Program-made: the position numbers and the translations under genes
Notes under the pieces: generated by a model
Told to the model about the DNA's origin: nothing
Databases searched by the model: none
What the model saw: only the letters and a program-made list of their open reading frames with translations
Shown: positions 51,537 to 62,726 of the stretch, in pieces
Layout: each line of letters opens with the position of its first letter
How positions within the stretch are numbered: position 1 is the stretch's first letter
Source: Xestospongia bergquistia
Lineage: Eukaryota; Porifera; Demospongiae; Haplosclerida; Petrosiidae
Reading direction: 5' to 3'
DNA length: 64,000 bases
NCBI GenBank assembly: GCA_963965975.1
Contig: OZ014413.1
Span: 10,398,601 to 10,462,600 of the forward strand

Positions 51537-53909
51537 TAGTTATTTTTGTACTATTGTTTTTGTATTTTTACTAAAAATAAATTATTTTAAATTCCAATAA
51601 GTCAATTATTAGTTAAATACTTTAGTTTCCAGTTCTTTGTCTTCTAACAAAGTTAACAATTTTTATAATTCACTTCTTCTCTAGAAAAACTCAACTTCTC
51701 TACTTGACAATTGACCACGCCTACATTAATTAATAATAAAAGCTTTAATATTATTATTTCTAATATTTACAAATAGAATTATAACAAACAAACTAGACTA
51801 AATTGTACATTAATAGTCCTCTAGTTAGTAGCTATATAAAATTAAATATTATCGCTACGTCTAATATCACTAATTACTACTGATAATAAAAAATCCATTA
51901 ATTAAAGCCAATTAATTTGTCAAATCACCTAAAAACTTATTTCCTACACACACAGTTCACTTAACAAATTAATATTATATTTAATAACATGTTCTATTTA
52001 ATAATACACTCACTTTTAACAATTCCATTAAAGTACTGATCCATACGACATCAGAAGATTTCTTGATAACATTACAACTATTAACTTACTACTAAACAAA
52101 CTTAGTTTCTATTAACAGTAGTAGACTGTATCTAGTAGTTAGCAGTTTTGCTAGTTAGTTATCTTCTATCATTAATAGTTTCTAGTAAAGAAGACTTAAA
52201 GCAGTAAAGACTTAAGCAGCAAAATATTTCTCACCGACAGCTGCTGGCTTCTCCAGCTGCTACTTTAATTAGTTTAATAGGCGTGGCTGTAACTATGGAA
52301 AAATGCAAATCCGCGAGTGAACATGGCGGTAAGTTATATAGAAGATTGTTGTATTATACTTTCTTATTTACACATACTGGAGGAGGAGGAGATGATCTAA
52401 AATAGAAAGAAGAAGTAGATAATGTGATAGTATCTCTACATTGTTGATCAATGAACAATACAGAGATCAAGAACAATAACACAGTCATTGTATATATTGA
52501 TCAAACAAAAGGAGAAAAATTATAGGTATAAAATTAATATTATACAATAAAAATAAGTAATTACTAATTATATTACATCTATTATTATCTGTTCATTTGC
52601 CCATCTATTCAACTTGTTGTCTGAGTGATATTTTCTGCTTAAGTGAAAATAGTTGTCCCCTCTTTGCTGTCTTAACAGAAAGTACCTACAATATATTCTC
52701 TACATTAAGTGTATGATAATACCAGATAGATTACTAGGACATATGAAAGACTTTAATATGTCAGATCTAACCAACTAGACTACTGTCTATCCATTCACAC
52801 TGATCCATCTGTCCATTGTGTATATGTTTATTATCTAATATTTCAAAATAGTGAACTTACCTAATACAAAAAGTATGAGAGAACTTACAAACACTTTCAC
52901 TTTCAATATGGTATTTGAATGAGACAACATGATCTATTATGGATGATGAGGATATAATGGTATAATAGATGAATGGATGGATTGATAGATGGACATATGG
53001 ATGTATTATTAGATGGATAGATATAATAATACATTAGTGGATAGATTAATATACAGATAGATGGATGGATAAAGGGATGGATACATGATCACCAGATGAC
53101 TCTCTCTCATTGTAAGTAATATTTTTCTTATAATCAACAGGTATACCTGGTAAGACATATACAATGACTAGAGAGAATGTACCAGAAACGAGATATTATA
53201 TTAAACTGATTTGTTCATATCATTAGTTATATTGTTAAAAGTAAAGTACATTATGTAGAATATTAATTCATTCATCTGTCCATCAACACAACATTCATTG
53301 ATCCATTTATTTCTTTATCAATATTCCATTCATCCATTAATTAAACAATAATAAACAATTCCCAGACAATTATAAGTCTATTATGTCACATGACATTAGT
53401 TTATTGTATCCAATCAAGTCTATTATGTCACATGATATTAGTTTATTGTATCCAATCAAGTCTATTATGTCACATGATATTAGTTTATTGTATCCAATCA
53501 AGTCTATTATGTCACATGATATTAGTTTATTGTATCCAATCATGGCAATCAAGTCTATTATGTCACATGATATTAGTTTATTGTATCCAATCAAGTCTAT
53601 TATGTCACATGATATTAGTTTATTGTATCCAATCAAGTCTATTATGTCACATGACATTAGTTTATTGTATCCAATCAAGTCTATTATGTCACATGACATT
53701 AGTTTATTGTATCCAATCAAGTCTATTATGTCACATGACATTAGTTTGTCATATCCTGTACTAATAATTTAATAATTTATTGTTTTAAATCATTGGTTTG
53801 TTAATGATGGACTTAAAAGTCTGGACTACATCAACAACAATGTTTTTAAGGTTGAACAGATTTGATGTTAAATTCTTCATTCCTAGGTTTCTAGTTCCAG
53901 TCTCATATC
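51537..53909. other. non-coding stretch with a 42-bp minisatellite
   Basis: No gene is supported. ATGGCG followed by GTAAGTT at 52323 could be a two-codon first exon, but I cannot connect it to anything with certainty. The only clear structure is the 42-bp array at 53380-53750 and short GGAT/ATCC-rich stretches near 52975-53080. Confidence 0.5.
53380..53752. repeat. 42-bp minisatellite
   Basis: About nine copies of a 42-bp unit (TCTATTATGTCACATGATAT, then TAGTTTATTGTATCCAATCA, then AG). One copy carries a small insertion (ATGGCA, near 53545). Because 42 is a multiple of three, open frames run through on both strands and are not genes. Confidence 0.95.
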
Positions 53910-53914
53910 ATAAG

Positions 53915-54672
53915 AACAAGTTGACTTGATGAAAAGAGTGAGTGATTTATGGTATAAAGTAATTGTGGGAAGAGTCAACTGGTAAGTATCAACTTTGTCA
54001 TTTTGTCTGTTACTTTACTGTCTCTTCTCTCTTTATATCATCTCTTGTTGTCTGTAATAATAATATGATTTATTGTTATATTTGAACTTTATTAGTTTGA
54101 GAAGGTTGAACAAGAAGAGCTGTTTGAAAAATCAAGAAAAGATTTAGAAAAGGAAAAGAAAAGGAGTCAATATTCAGAGAACAGCTTAAAGGAAAAAGGT
54201 TTTGAACCTGATTAAATTGATGGATTGATAGATGAAGGGTGGATGGATGGATGGATGGATGGATGGACAGATGGATGAATGGATGGATGGATGGATGAAC
54301 TGATAGACAGACACATTGTTCAACAATATTAGATTAAACATGAAGGTTATGAAAAGAAGATAGTCAGTATACGACAATCTACAGTTGGTATCACTCAATA
54401 ACTCAAAGATACCTAGAGGCTTATAATCAACTAAAGATGAGTCATCATTACATCATGTACATATAAACACCAGTACATGTACATGTATACTATATGACAT
54501 CAAGAAAACATATATTTACATAACATACTATATATTATACATTAAAATTGTAGACACTCTTTGTTAGTTTTCTATCTCATGTCTAGTTAATATTTATATA
54601 AGAAGAGTACAAGAGAGAAAAGGAAGATTTACTTTATGATATTCATCAACTTGACAAGGAGATTGGTCAGTA
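53915..54672 (+). pseudogene. kinesin-II (KIF3A-like) tail fragments
   Basis: Four small exon-like pieces encode KVIVGRVNW (to 53991), FEKVEQEELFEKSRKDLEKE (54098-54198), HEGYEKKIVSIRQSTVG (about 54331-54390) and EYKREKEDLLYDIHQLDKEI (54605-54672). They parallel the KIF3A neck/coiled-coil order ([20 protein letters not shown] ... [20 protein letters not shown], recalled from memory). No motor domain or the conserved tail end follows, and the 5' boundary is unclear. Most likely a partial, decaying duplicate; a small coiled-coil gene with the first exon at 52323 is the alternative. Confidence 0.5.
54240..54297. repeat. (GGAT)n microsatellite
   Basis: A run of GGATGGATGGATGG with a few interruptions between two of the kinesin-like fragments. 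Confidence 0.9.
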
Positions 54673-54752
54673 GTTAAAGTTACAGTAGGGCTGGAAGACC
54701 TTCAACTTTTAAAAGACCAGTGCATCTACTATAGCAAACTCAAGCAGGTTAG

Positions 54753-55036
54753 TAGATAAGTACTTACCACAGTGACCTAGGATAGCTACCATTAGTAATC
54801 TCTAGACTAGTAAACATCAGTACTCACCACAGTGACCTAGGATAGCTACCATTAGTAATCTCTAGACTAGTAAACATCAGTACTCACCACAGTGACCTAG
54901 GATAGCTACCATTAGTAAGCTCTAGACTAGTAAACATCAGTACTTACCACAGTGACCTAGGATAGCTACCATTAGTAAGCTCTAGACTAGTAAACATCAG
55001 TACTTACCACAGTGACCTAGTATAGCTACCATTAGT
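54753..55036. repeat. 60-bp minisatellite, array 2 (inverted relative to array 1)
   Basis: About 4.7 copies with 60-bp period (TTACCACAGTGACCTAGGAT, then AGCTACCATTAGTAA). Reverse-complementing gives the unit of 45475-45722, with about 95 percent identity by eye. The array is 9 kb away and outside any recognised exon. Confidence 0.93.
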
Positions 55037-55334
55037 CCATGTATCCTTTATAAATAAATTGTGTTCTAATCATGTAGACATAAATCTTCTACATCTGATA
55101 CTTCAGATATTTCTGAGTACCCTAGTTCAAGATGACTCATATCTAGACAAAAACATTTTGTTTAAAATTGTCTCAAATTTCAACTTTAAAGTAACTACTA
55201 AACACATTATTCATTGAAATATAATACATCAAATATTTCATTATCAATATTAAGTTGGGTCTGGTAATAATACCAGTCCCTATAATATAAAACATTATTA
55301 AACTACCATTACTATAATTATAATACAAATTCAT

Positions 55335-57478
55335 TCAGTTTTTAGCTGTTAAAGGAGCAGAGGTACTCTTTTTTGAGGTCATAGTTTTATCATCTTCTAA
55401 TCTTCTAATTTGTCTGTTGAGTTTAGTAATAGTTGCATTTAACTGTGCTATCTCCTATAAAGATAAGAAGTGTTTGGTAATAGTGATGGTGATAATAGTG
55501 ACAGTGAAGTTGATAGCGATGGTGATGATGATAAGAGTGATAACTGATGGTGATTGAGGTTTGAGTTATGTATCAGTGAAGGTACTAATAATGAGAGTAA
55601 TGGTTAAGAAGTGTTGCTACTAGTGGAGGTGATGAGTGGCAAAAGGGAGGGTGAAAGTGAAAGATGATGGTAATAAAAGTGATTATAGTGACAAAAGGGG
55701 GTAATAGTGACGGTGAACATGAAAGTGATACTAACAGTAGTAGTGACAATAGTGATAATAGTAAGACTGGAGGTGGTGACAATAGTGATAATAGTGATGG
55801 TGAAGGTGGTGACAATAGTGATAATAGTGACGGTGAAGGTGGTGCTAATAGTGGTGGTGACAATATGATAATAGTGACGGTGAATGTGGTGCTAATAGTG
55901 GTGGTGACAATATGATAATAGTGACGGTGAAGGTGGTGCTAATAATGGTGGTGACAATAGTGATAAAAGTGATGGTGAAGGTGGTGCTAATAGTGGTGGT
56001 GACAATAGTGATAATAGTGACGGTGAAGGTGGTGCTAATAGTGGTGGTGACAATATGATAATAGTGACGGTGAAGGTGGTGCTAATAATGGTGGTGACAA
56101 TAGTGATAAAAGTGATGGTGAAGGTGGTGCTAATAATGGTGGTAACAATAGTGATAATAGTGATGGTGAAGGTGGTGCTAATAATGGTGGTAACAATAGT
56201 GATAATAGTGATGGTGAAGGTGGTGCTAATAGTGGTGGTGACAATATGATAATAGTGACGGTGAAGGTGGTGCTAATAATGGTGGTGACAATAGTGATAA
56301 AAGTGATGGTGAAGGTGGTGCTAATAATGGTGGTGACAATAGTGATAATAGTGATGGTGAAGGTGGTGCTAATAGTGGTGGTGACAATAGTGATAATAGT
56401 GACGGTGAAGGTGGTGCTAATAGTGGTGGTGACAATAGTGATAATAGTGATGGTGAAGGTGGTGCTAATAGTGGTGGTGACAATAGTGATAATAGTGACG
56501 GTGAAGGTGGTGCTAATAATGGTGGTGACAATAGTGATAATAGTGATGATGAAGGTTACTTGTTTTAAAGACACATTTTCTTCTTTCAATTTTTTCACAT
56601 GCTGAATCTTTTGTCTTTGATTTTGATGTCCCAACAATTTAGCATACATCTCACTTATCTTCTCAATCTAAGACATACCCACTTATAATAACAACAATAA
56701 CAATGACCACTCTAACCTCAGATTGAGCTAATGTTGTTTGTGATTGTAACAAATGATTGATATCTTCTAATCCATCTAACTGATCCTGTAATGTAATATC
56801 AGTATATTATTAGTATTCTATCAGTATACTGTTAGTAAACTATCAGTATACTATCAGGATATTATTAGTGCATACTTGGAATGGTTGCCATTTCTCTTTC
56901 AGTTCAATATAGTCTTTGTATAACTGATCTTTATCACTTGTTAATCTAATGGATGAATGGACAAATAGAAAGGATAAATGGATGGACAGATAAAAGGAAC
57001 AATAGAGAGATGGACATATAGTTATATTACCTTGTTATCTCTTCTTCTAACTGTTTGATCTTTTTACTTTGACTATATATACAATTATAATAACTACCAG
57101 TACTCACTACAGACAGTTAGTACTAGACAATAATGGACTCACTTCTTACTATCATGTGACACACTAACAGAAGATATATCATTACTAACTCCACTAACAT
57201 CATCTCTATAAGAGACATATCATATAATTGATAAACTAATATAATAGATCACTCTACCTAGTAACTAGTTGTGTCTCTAAGTCTGTCACTTTACCCTCTA
57301 GTTCTGTAATATGTTGTTTAGCTCTAAAAATAGTGGAATAGTTTAAAATGTATTTCTCTGTTATTATAATAATATGACTAGTTTGTTTTGTGGTTTTTTC
57401 ATTTACATACTTCTCTAACTCTTCTTGTAAATCTTGATTCGGTCCTGTGTCAACATCTTCTCTAAAGGAAAACAAATG

Positions 57479-57528
<50 letters not shown>

Positions 57529-60500
57529 CCCCCCTCTCTCTCCCCCCCCCTCTCTCTCTCTCCTCCTCCCTCTTACTGTGAAGGGTTAATATTTGGAGTT
57601 GATTTAATGGTCTCTAATTGAGTATGATATTCTTCAACTTGTCCTTTCAATAATGTTATCATTTGTTCTTTATCATGACTACAATGTTTGAAAACAGAAA
57701 GTGAACACATATTTCAACATATAGAACAAAGCTGAGTTAGACTGTCTTTGTGTGTTAAAAGAATACTTACCAAGTAACAACAATGTCTGAATACACTTAA
57801 TAATAATTGACACATTGTTCGTTCATCCAACTAGATAACTGTCCATCCATCCATCAATCCATTCATGCAGTTATATCAACTAATCTGTTTATTTATCCAT
57901 TATTCCTCGTACATAACTACAATATCTGTCCATATACATTACAATCACAATACATTCCATTATTATAGTATTATATTATATGATATACATACAGTTGTGT
58001 TGATAAGAGCTTCTCTAGTTCACTGATACGTTGAAGAGAAGACTTTGATTCTTCATGTAATTTCTTTACTTCATTTTGTAATTCATCTCTCTCACTTGTA
58101 ATCTTTCTAATATTTTTGTCTTTGTCTCTAAAAAATTATGCATCATTTGACATTCATAACATAAACTAGACTCCACCGATAAAGACTCCACCCATGCTAT
58201 CATACAAGGACATACACTTACTTCAATTGTTTTTGTAACAGCTGTAACTGATTCTGTTGTGATTTGAGTTGATGGTCAAGTTCTTTCTCTTTCTGTTCTA
58301 ATTCTCTTACTCTGACAGTTTTTGTTGACAACTCTTTATTCAATGTTTCCTTCTCTTTAGTTAATTTTTGTATCTTCTTTTGTTCAGTTCTTAAAATACA
58401 AATTGTTATAAAATACTTAAAATTCCATTATATTAAATTATAGTAACTAAATACAATGATTGTATTGATAATAGATAACAATAGAAGCCGACAAAATACA
58501 TCAGTTTATATTACATGTATTAATATGTACATGTATTGGACACATCAAAGCATTATTAGAATATTATATATTATTTCTTACTCAATTACAAAATAATAAT
58601 ATTACAATTATTGAGGACACATACAGAAATATTGTAAATAGTCACTTACTGAAGTTGTTCTTTAAGAAAATTAATTTGTTTCTTTAATTCAGTAATTTCA
58701 TTTTGTAATTTAACTATTTCATCATTTAATGTCTTCTTACTTGACTTCGTCTCTCTAGATCATAATGAAAGAATGGACAGATAGAATGAGAGATAGGTGA
58801 ATGGACAGACAAGTTATACTACATACTTTAATTCTTTCTTTGTCATATCAAGATTATGTGATTTATCAGTTAACATTGTCTGTAAATCTTCTAATTGTTG
58901 TGTTAAATTCTTCCTATACAATATCACATTATCCCTTATTATATTATATTATATCATTTACTGTTTTGTTGTTTCATCTTGAAGTTGTTGTTGATATTGT
59001 CTAACTCTTTCTTCACTTTCTTCTTTACTTTTAGTTATCTCTTCAATGTCTTTATTATTTGTCTGTTTATTATATAAGATATATATTAGTTATATTGTTA
59101 TATTAGTGATATATATATTATATATAGGATATATTATATATATTGTTATATTAGTGATACTAACTTCTATCTGATTCTTTAATGTTACAACCTCTTCTTG
59201 AGTTAATTTTAATTCATTAGCATAATTTGATGACAATTCTAAAATAAAATTAGAAATATAAATATTTTGTTTATTAATGTCTATAGTCTGTATCAGACAT
59301 GGGGTCAAGTACATTGGTACTTGTACTCAAGTACTGTAAATATTATAAGTATGAATGGATCAACGTACTACAGACTATGACATTGATCCATCTATCTATC
59401 CATTCGTCCATCTGTTCAGTCCATCCATCCATTCAATGTACCTTGTGCTTCTTGCAATTGAGCAGCTAACGATCCATTCTCTTCTCTCATATCAGTTATA
59501 TCTTTATCTATTATTTATAACACAATAACATAATGATATTATAACTAATGATATACTTAGTTGGTCAACTTGAGATTGTTGAGTACGATTCTTCTCCTTC
59601 AATGACGATATCTCAGTTTTAAACTGTTTATTTGAAGACTCCATTTGAGCTGACAATTTTTTTAATTCCTACACAAAATGATTTTATATGATCCTATTGT
59701 CCATTGTTTTGTCTGTTTGTCTGTCTGTCTTTCTTGTCATTTCTCACTTTATTACTAGCTTCAAGTTGTTGTTGAGTTTGTGATAGTTCATTTTGAACTT
59801 TTCTACTATCAGCAGTACTAGCAACCTATCATCATAATACAATGAGTTATTAAATACACTATATGTTATAGTTAAATGTACTTTAGCTTGTAAAATGTCT
59901 TTAGCTCTAACTAAATCACGATTCTCTCTTTCTATAGTAGCTAAAGATGCTTGTAACTCACACTTCTCTTTCGATAACAACTAGAGAGAGAGAGAGGAGG
60001 AGGGACATGAGTAAATAATACAAACATGATATATTACGTACTAACCTGAACTCTTCCATCTAGTTTACTGATTTCTTGTTTACCATTCAACACATGTTTA
60101 TTTAACTCATTTTTCTCACTCAATAGTTTCTTAATCTTTTGAAAAGAAAAATTTATAAATTTTCATTCAAGGAAATGATCACTTGTAAACCTGTTTTTCC
60201 AGTTCAGCCACTTTTCCAGTCAAAGGTTCTGATACAGCTCCTTGTGTGGGTGGAACACCAGCGCCAGTAGACGTGGGTAGAGTAGTTTTAGTACCTTTAT
60301 GATTTAATGGTCTTTTTAAACTACTATCTTTTTTCTGTAAACAATAAAGAAAATAAATAGTTTATGTAATCAATAAAATATACTACACATCATATAATAT
60401 AGTATATCTGTCTAGATAATGTAGTTCAGTAAAACAGATTTCGTTATTAATCTACTGTCCTTAGTATAGTGGTCTCCTCAATATAGTAGTTGGAGTAAAA

Positions 60501-61121
60501 TACAATATTGTATTAACATGAGACATGCACAGGACTTTGATTATAACATAATGTCCTTACACATTGCTAATAAACACAATTAAAATTTTTTATGATCATA
60601 CTAGGAAAAACACTTCACACACACACACACACACACACTATACATTATACATGTACTAAAGTAATGGACTTACAGGAGTAACCTCCGGGAGTGGACCTGT
60701 ATAAAACAAAAAATGGTTTAAGATAATTTAAATAAACAATACACAAATAGTTAAGTGTTTCAATTATTAAACAATTAATATTATATACAAGCCAACTAAT
60801 AATAACATTCTAAGAATTTTTCATATCAACATAATTCATAATTTTACATCAAGTTACATTCTAACCACAAAATAGGTCATATGATGAGGTCACCCTATTA
60901 TAAAATTGAAGGGACAAGTTCATCATACCTGATTGACTGGCTTGTTTAAACCGTTCAGATTTCTCAAATGAGACACCACCACTCAACTTACCCTCATTAG
61001 GATCATAAGCTCCCACCGGAGGAATCACTTCATCTGTAAATAAAATTGAACATAGCTAGCGTGTCTTTTAGTGTGTGTTAAACTTACTGGGTTCTTTAAA
61101 TCGCTCTGATTTTGAGAACAT
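55335..61121 (-). CDS. HMMR: hyaluronan-mediated motility receptor homologue (RHAMM)
   Basis: Exon 1 starts MFSKSERFKEPSKFTDEVIP (exons 1-2), followed by VGAYDPNEGKLSGGVSFEKS and ERFKQ, like the vertebrate N-terminus (SPGAYDVKT...VSFQKSQRFKQ). About 20 short exons then encode almost pure coiled coil, for example LLSKEKCELQASLATIEREN and NELKLTQEEVVTLKNQIE. Near the C-terminus, [20 protein letters not shown] is almost identical to the centrosome-targeting segment of human HMMR ([20 protein letters not shown]). The last exon ends in STSAPLTAKN (stop 55335). HMMR binds microtubules and spindle poles and acts in spindle orientation. Introns hold a 48-bp minisatellite and a CT tract. It is divergent with GLRX5, 147 bp apart. 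Confidence 0.9.
55470..56555. repeat. 48-bp minisatellite in the last HMMR intron
   Basis: About 16-20 units of a 48-bp repeat (GGTGGTGCTAATAGTGGTGG, TGACAATAGTGATAATAGTG, then ACGGTGAA), degenerate at the left edge, with some units missing three or more bases (GACAATATGATAATAG). It lies between the exon encoding YAKLLGHQN and the last exon. Frames through it are artefacts. Confidence 0.93.
57481..57569. repeat. (CT)n/C-rich tract in an HMMR intron
   Basis: A CT dinucleotide run followed by CCCTCCCCCCC blocks. On the coding (minus) strand it is GA-rich and follows a donor site. Confidence 0.93.
60615..60639. repeat. short (CA)n microsatellite
   Basis: About twelve CA dinucleotides in an intron of HMMR. 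Confidence 0.85.
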
Positions 61122-61268
61122 TATAGTTACAAAACAAACTTACTATACACAACACATGTACTGAATTACTCCAACTGATGTATACTATGGTCGAGTAGCT
61201 GATTTTAAATCAACGTGGGTGTGGTCACTATGCCTAATTAATTAATTATTATTGATTGAGCGAGCAAC
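61122..61268. promoter_or_regulatory. shared divergent promoter, HMMR/GLRX5
   Basis: 147 bp separate the two start codons. An AT-rich ATTAATTAATTATTATTGAT lies in the right part. No defined element is recognised. Confidence 0.55.
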
Positions 61269-62327
61269 ATGGCTGCAGCTCGAGTGAGTCGTCAGTTGTG
61301 TAAACTGAGTGTGTTGAGACGCTCTACGTCGTTAGTTTGGAGAGCTCCTCCTGCCATTTATTGGAGAGGACTGACAGATCAAGCTGGAGTGAAATATGAC
61401 TCAAAATATTTTGATAATGTAAGTAATGTGGGTGTGGTCTCATGATTACTTTATGTTTAGATAGTCAAGGGAAAGAAGGTAGTTCTGTTTATGAAAGGTA
61501 CTCCATCATCTCCAATGGTATGATATTATAAACTGTACTCATACTCATATCTTAGACTGATTCCTAAGTATACAATGTAGGAATGAGTCTCATAGGCTTC
61601 ATAGTATTGGAATCAGTCTAAAACGTTACACCTTATAATAAACTAACTAAGACATTCACTGGTGAAGACACTTCTGCATACTTTAAAAATCCTAGAAATA
61701 TAGAGGTATTCTAAATACAGAATACACTAATATATTAGTGGGCTTTTTAGAGTAAGTGTCCTTAATAAAATAATATTAATTCATTGTCCTTTATGAAGCC
61801 CTTCATTTTACAGTCTTAATTTTGAAGTGATTAATACCAAATACAAACTCATTTAATACTAACTGCTATCTCTCTGTGTTATATTAAGTTATAAAGCTAT
61901 CATTATTACTATAGTGTGGATTCAGTCGTCTTGTTGTTCAAATATTACATATGCATGGTAAGTATGTAAGTACTATTAGTTATATTGTATATGTATATGT
62001 TAGGTCTTGATCAATATGATCATTATGATGTATTGGATAGTATTGAGTTTAAAGAAGGTCTTAAGGAATGGTCGTAAGTTACTACAGTACGTAATCTAGA
62101 ATATTTAACTCTAGACTAGCACACTGCAGTGATCTAGGATAGCTATTATTTGTGTTATCATCTGTTCTAGTCAATGGCCTACATTTCCTCAGTTATACTT
62201 AAATGGTGAATTAGTGGGCGGAGCTGATATAATGTTGCAACTGCATCAAAATGGAGAATTAATTGAAGAACTTGAGAAGATAGGACATCGCTCAGTACTA
62301 CTGGACAAAGACAACACACAACAATAA
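61269..62327 (+). CDS. GLRX5: mitochondrial monothiol glutaredoxin 5
   Basis: Four exons encode about 150 residues. The N-terminus ([20 protein letters not shown]) is Arg-rich, as expected for mitochondrial import. The Grx fold follows: [14 protein letters not shown], the monothiol CGFS active site (split by the intron at 61519-61916, exon 3 starting with TGTGGATTCAGTCG), [34 protein letters not shown] and [24 protein letters not shown]5 transfers Fe-S clusters in mitochondria. The match to vertebrate GLRX5 is close over the whole domain. The stop is at 62325. Confidence 0.96.
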
Positions 62328-62726
62328 TTGCATTATATGTTATTATTATTAAATCAATTTTATGATTTTCAGTCAAGTCAACATATTAATTTTCATAATG
62401 TGTTAATTATTGATAATAAACACAATAAAGGCAAGTATGTAATATTTAATACTGGAATTTTTAAGTTAACAAATACTACTACAGCTCATTTAACAATAAA
62501 TATCTCTTACAGAAGGACCATTCCATTGTTACGTGCATTGTTGCTATAGGCAACACAGGATTCGGGGATTCTGTTGAGGTATTGTATTGTCTTCGTCATC
62601 AAGAAGCTCCAAAGCTTTTGCCTGCCTTCAAACTTAGCAAAATTGAGTCCTTTACAGTAGAAGCAATATCATTAAAAGAATCTAAAGACGACAAAGTAGC
62701 AACAAAGAGCAAAGGACTCGCTGGAG
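62328..62726. other. spacer between GLRX5 and the last gene
   Basis: Holds the 3' UTR of GLRX5 and the promoter or 5' UTR of the following gene. No exon with clear coding content is seen, although short frames exist. Confidence 0.5.

Noticed and set aside
53370-53772. Three periodic 42-bp frames on both strands
   Set aside because: Translation of the 42-bp minisatellite; 42 is divisible by three, so all frames stay open.
55585-56649. Thr/Val/Ile- and Ser/Pro/Leu-rich frames and a Gly/Asp/Asn-rich frame
   Set aside because: Translation of the 48-bp minisatellite in the last HMMR intron. Only the YAKLLGHQN end (about 56575-56660, minus) is coding.
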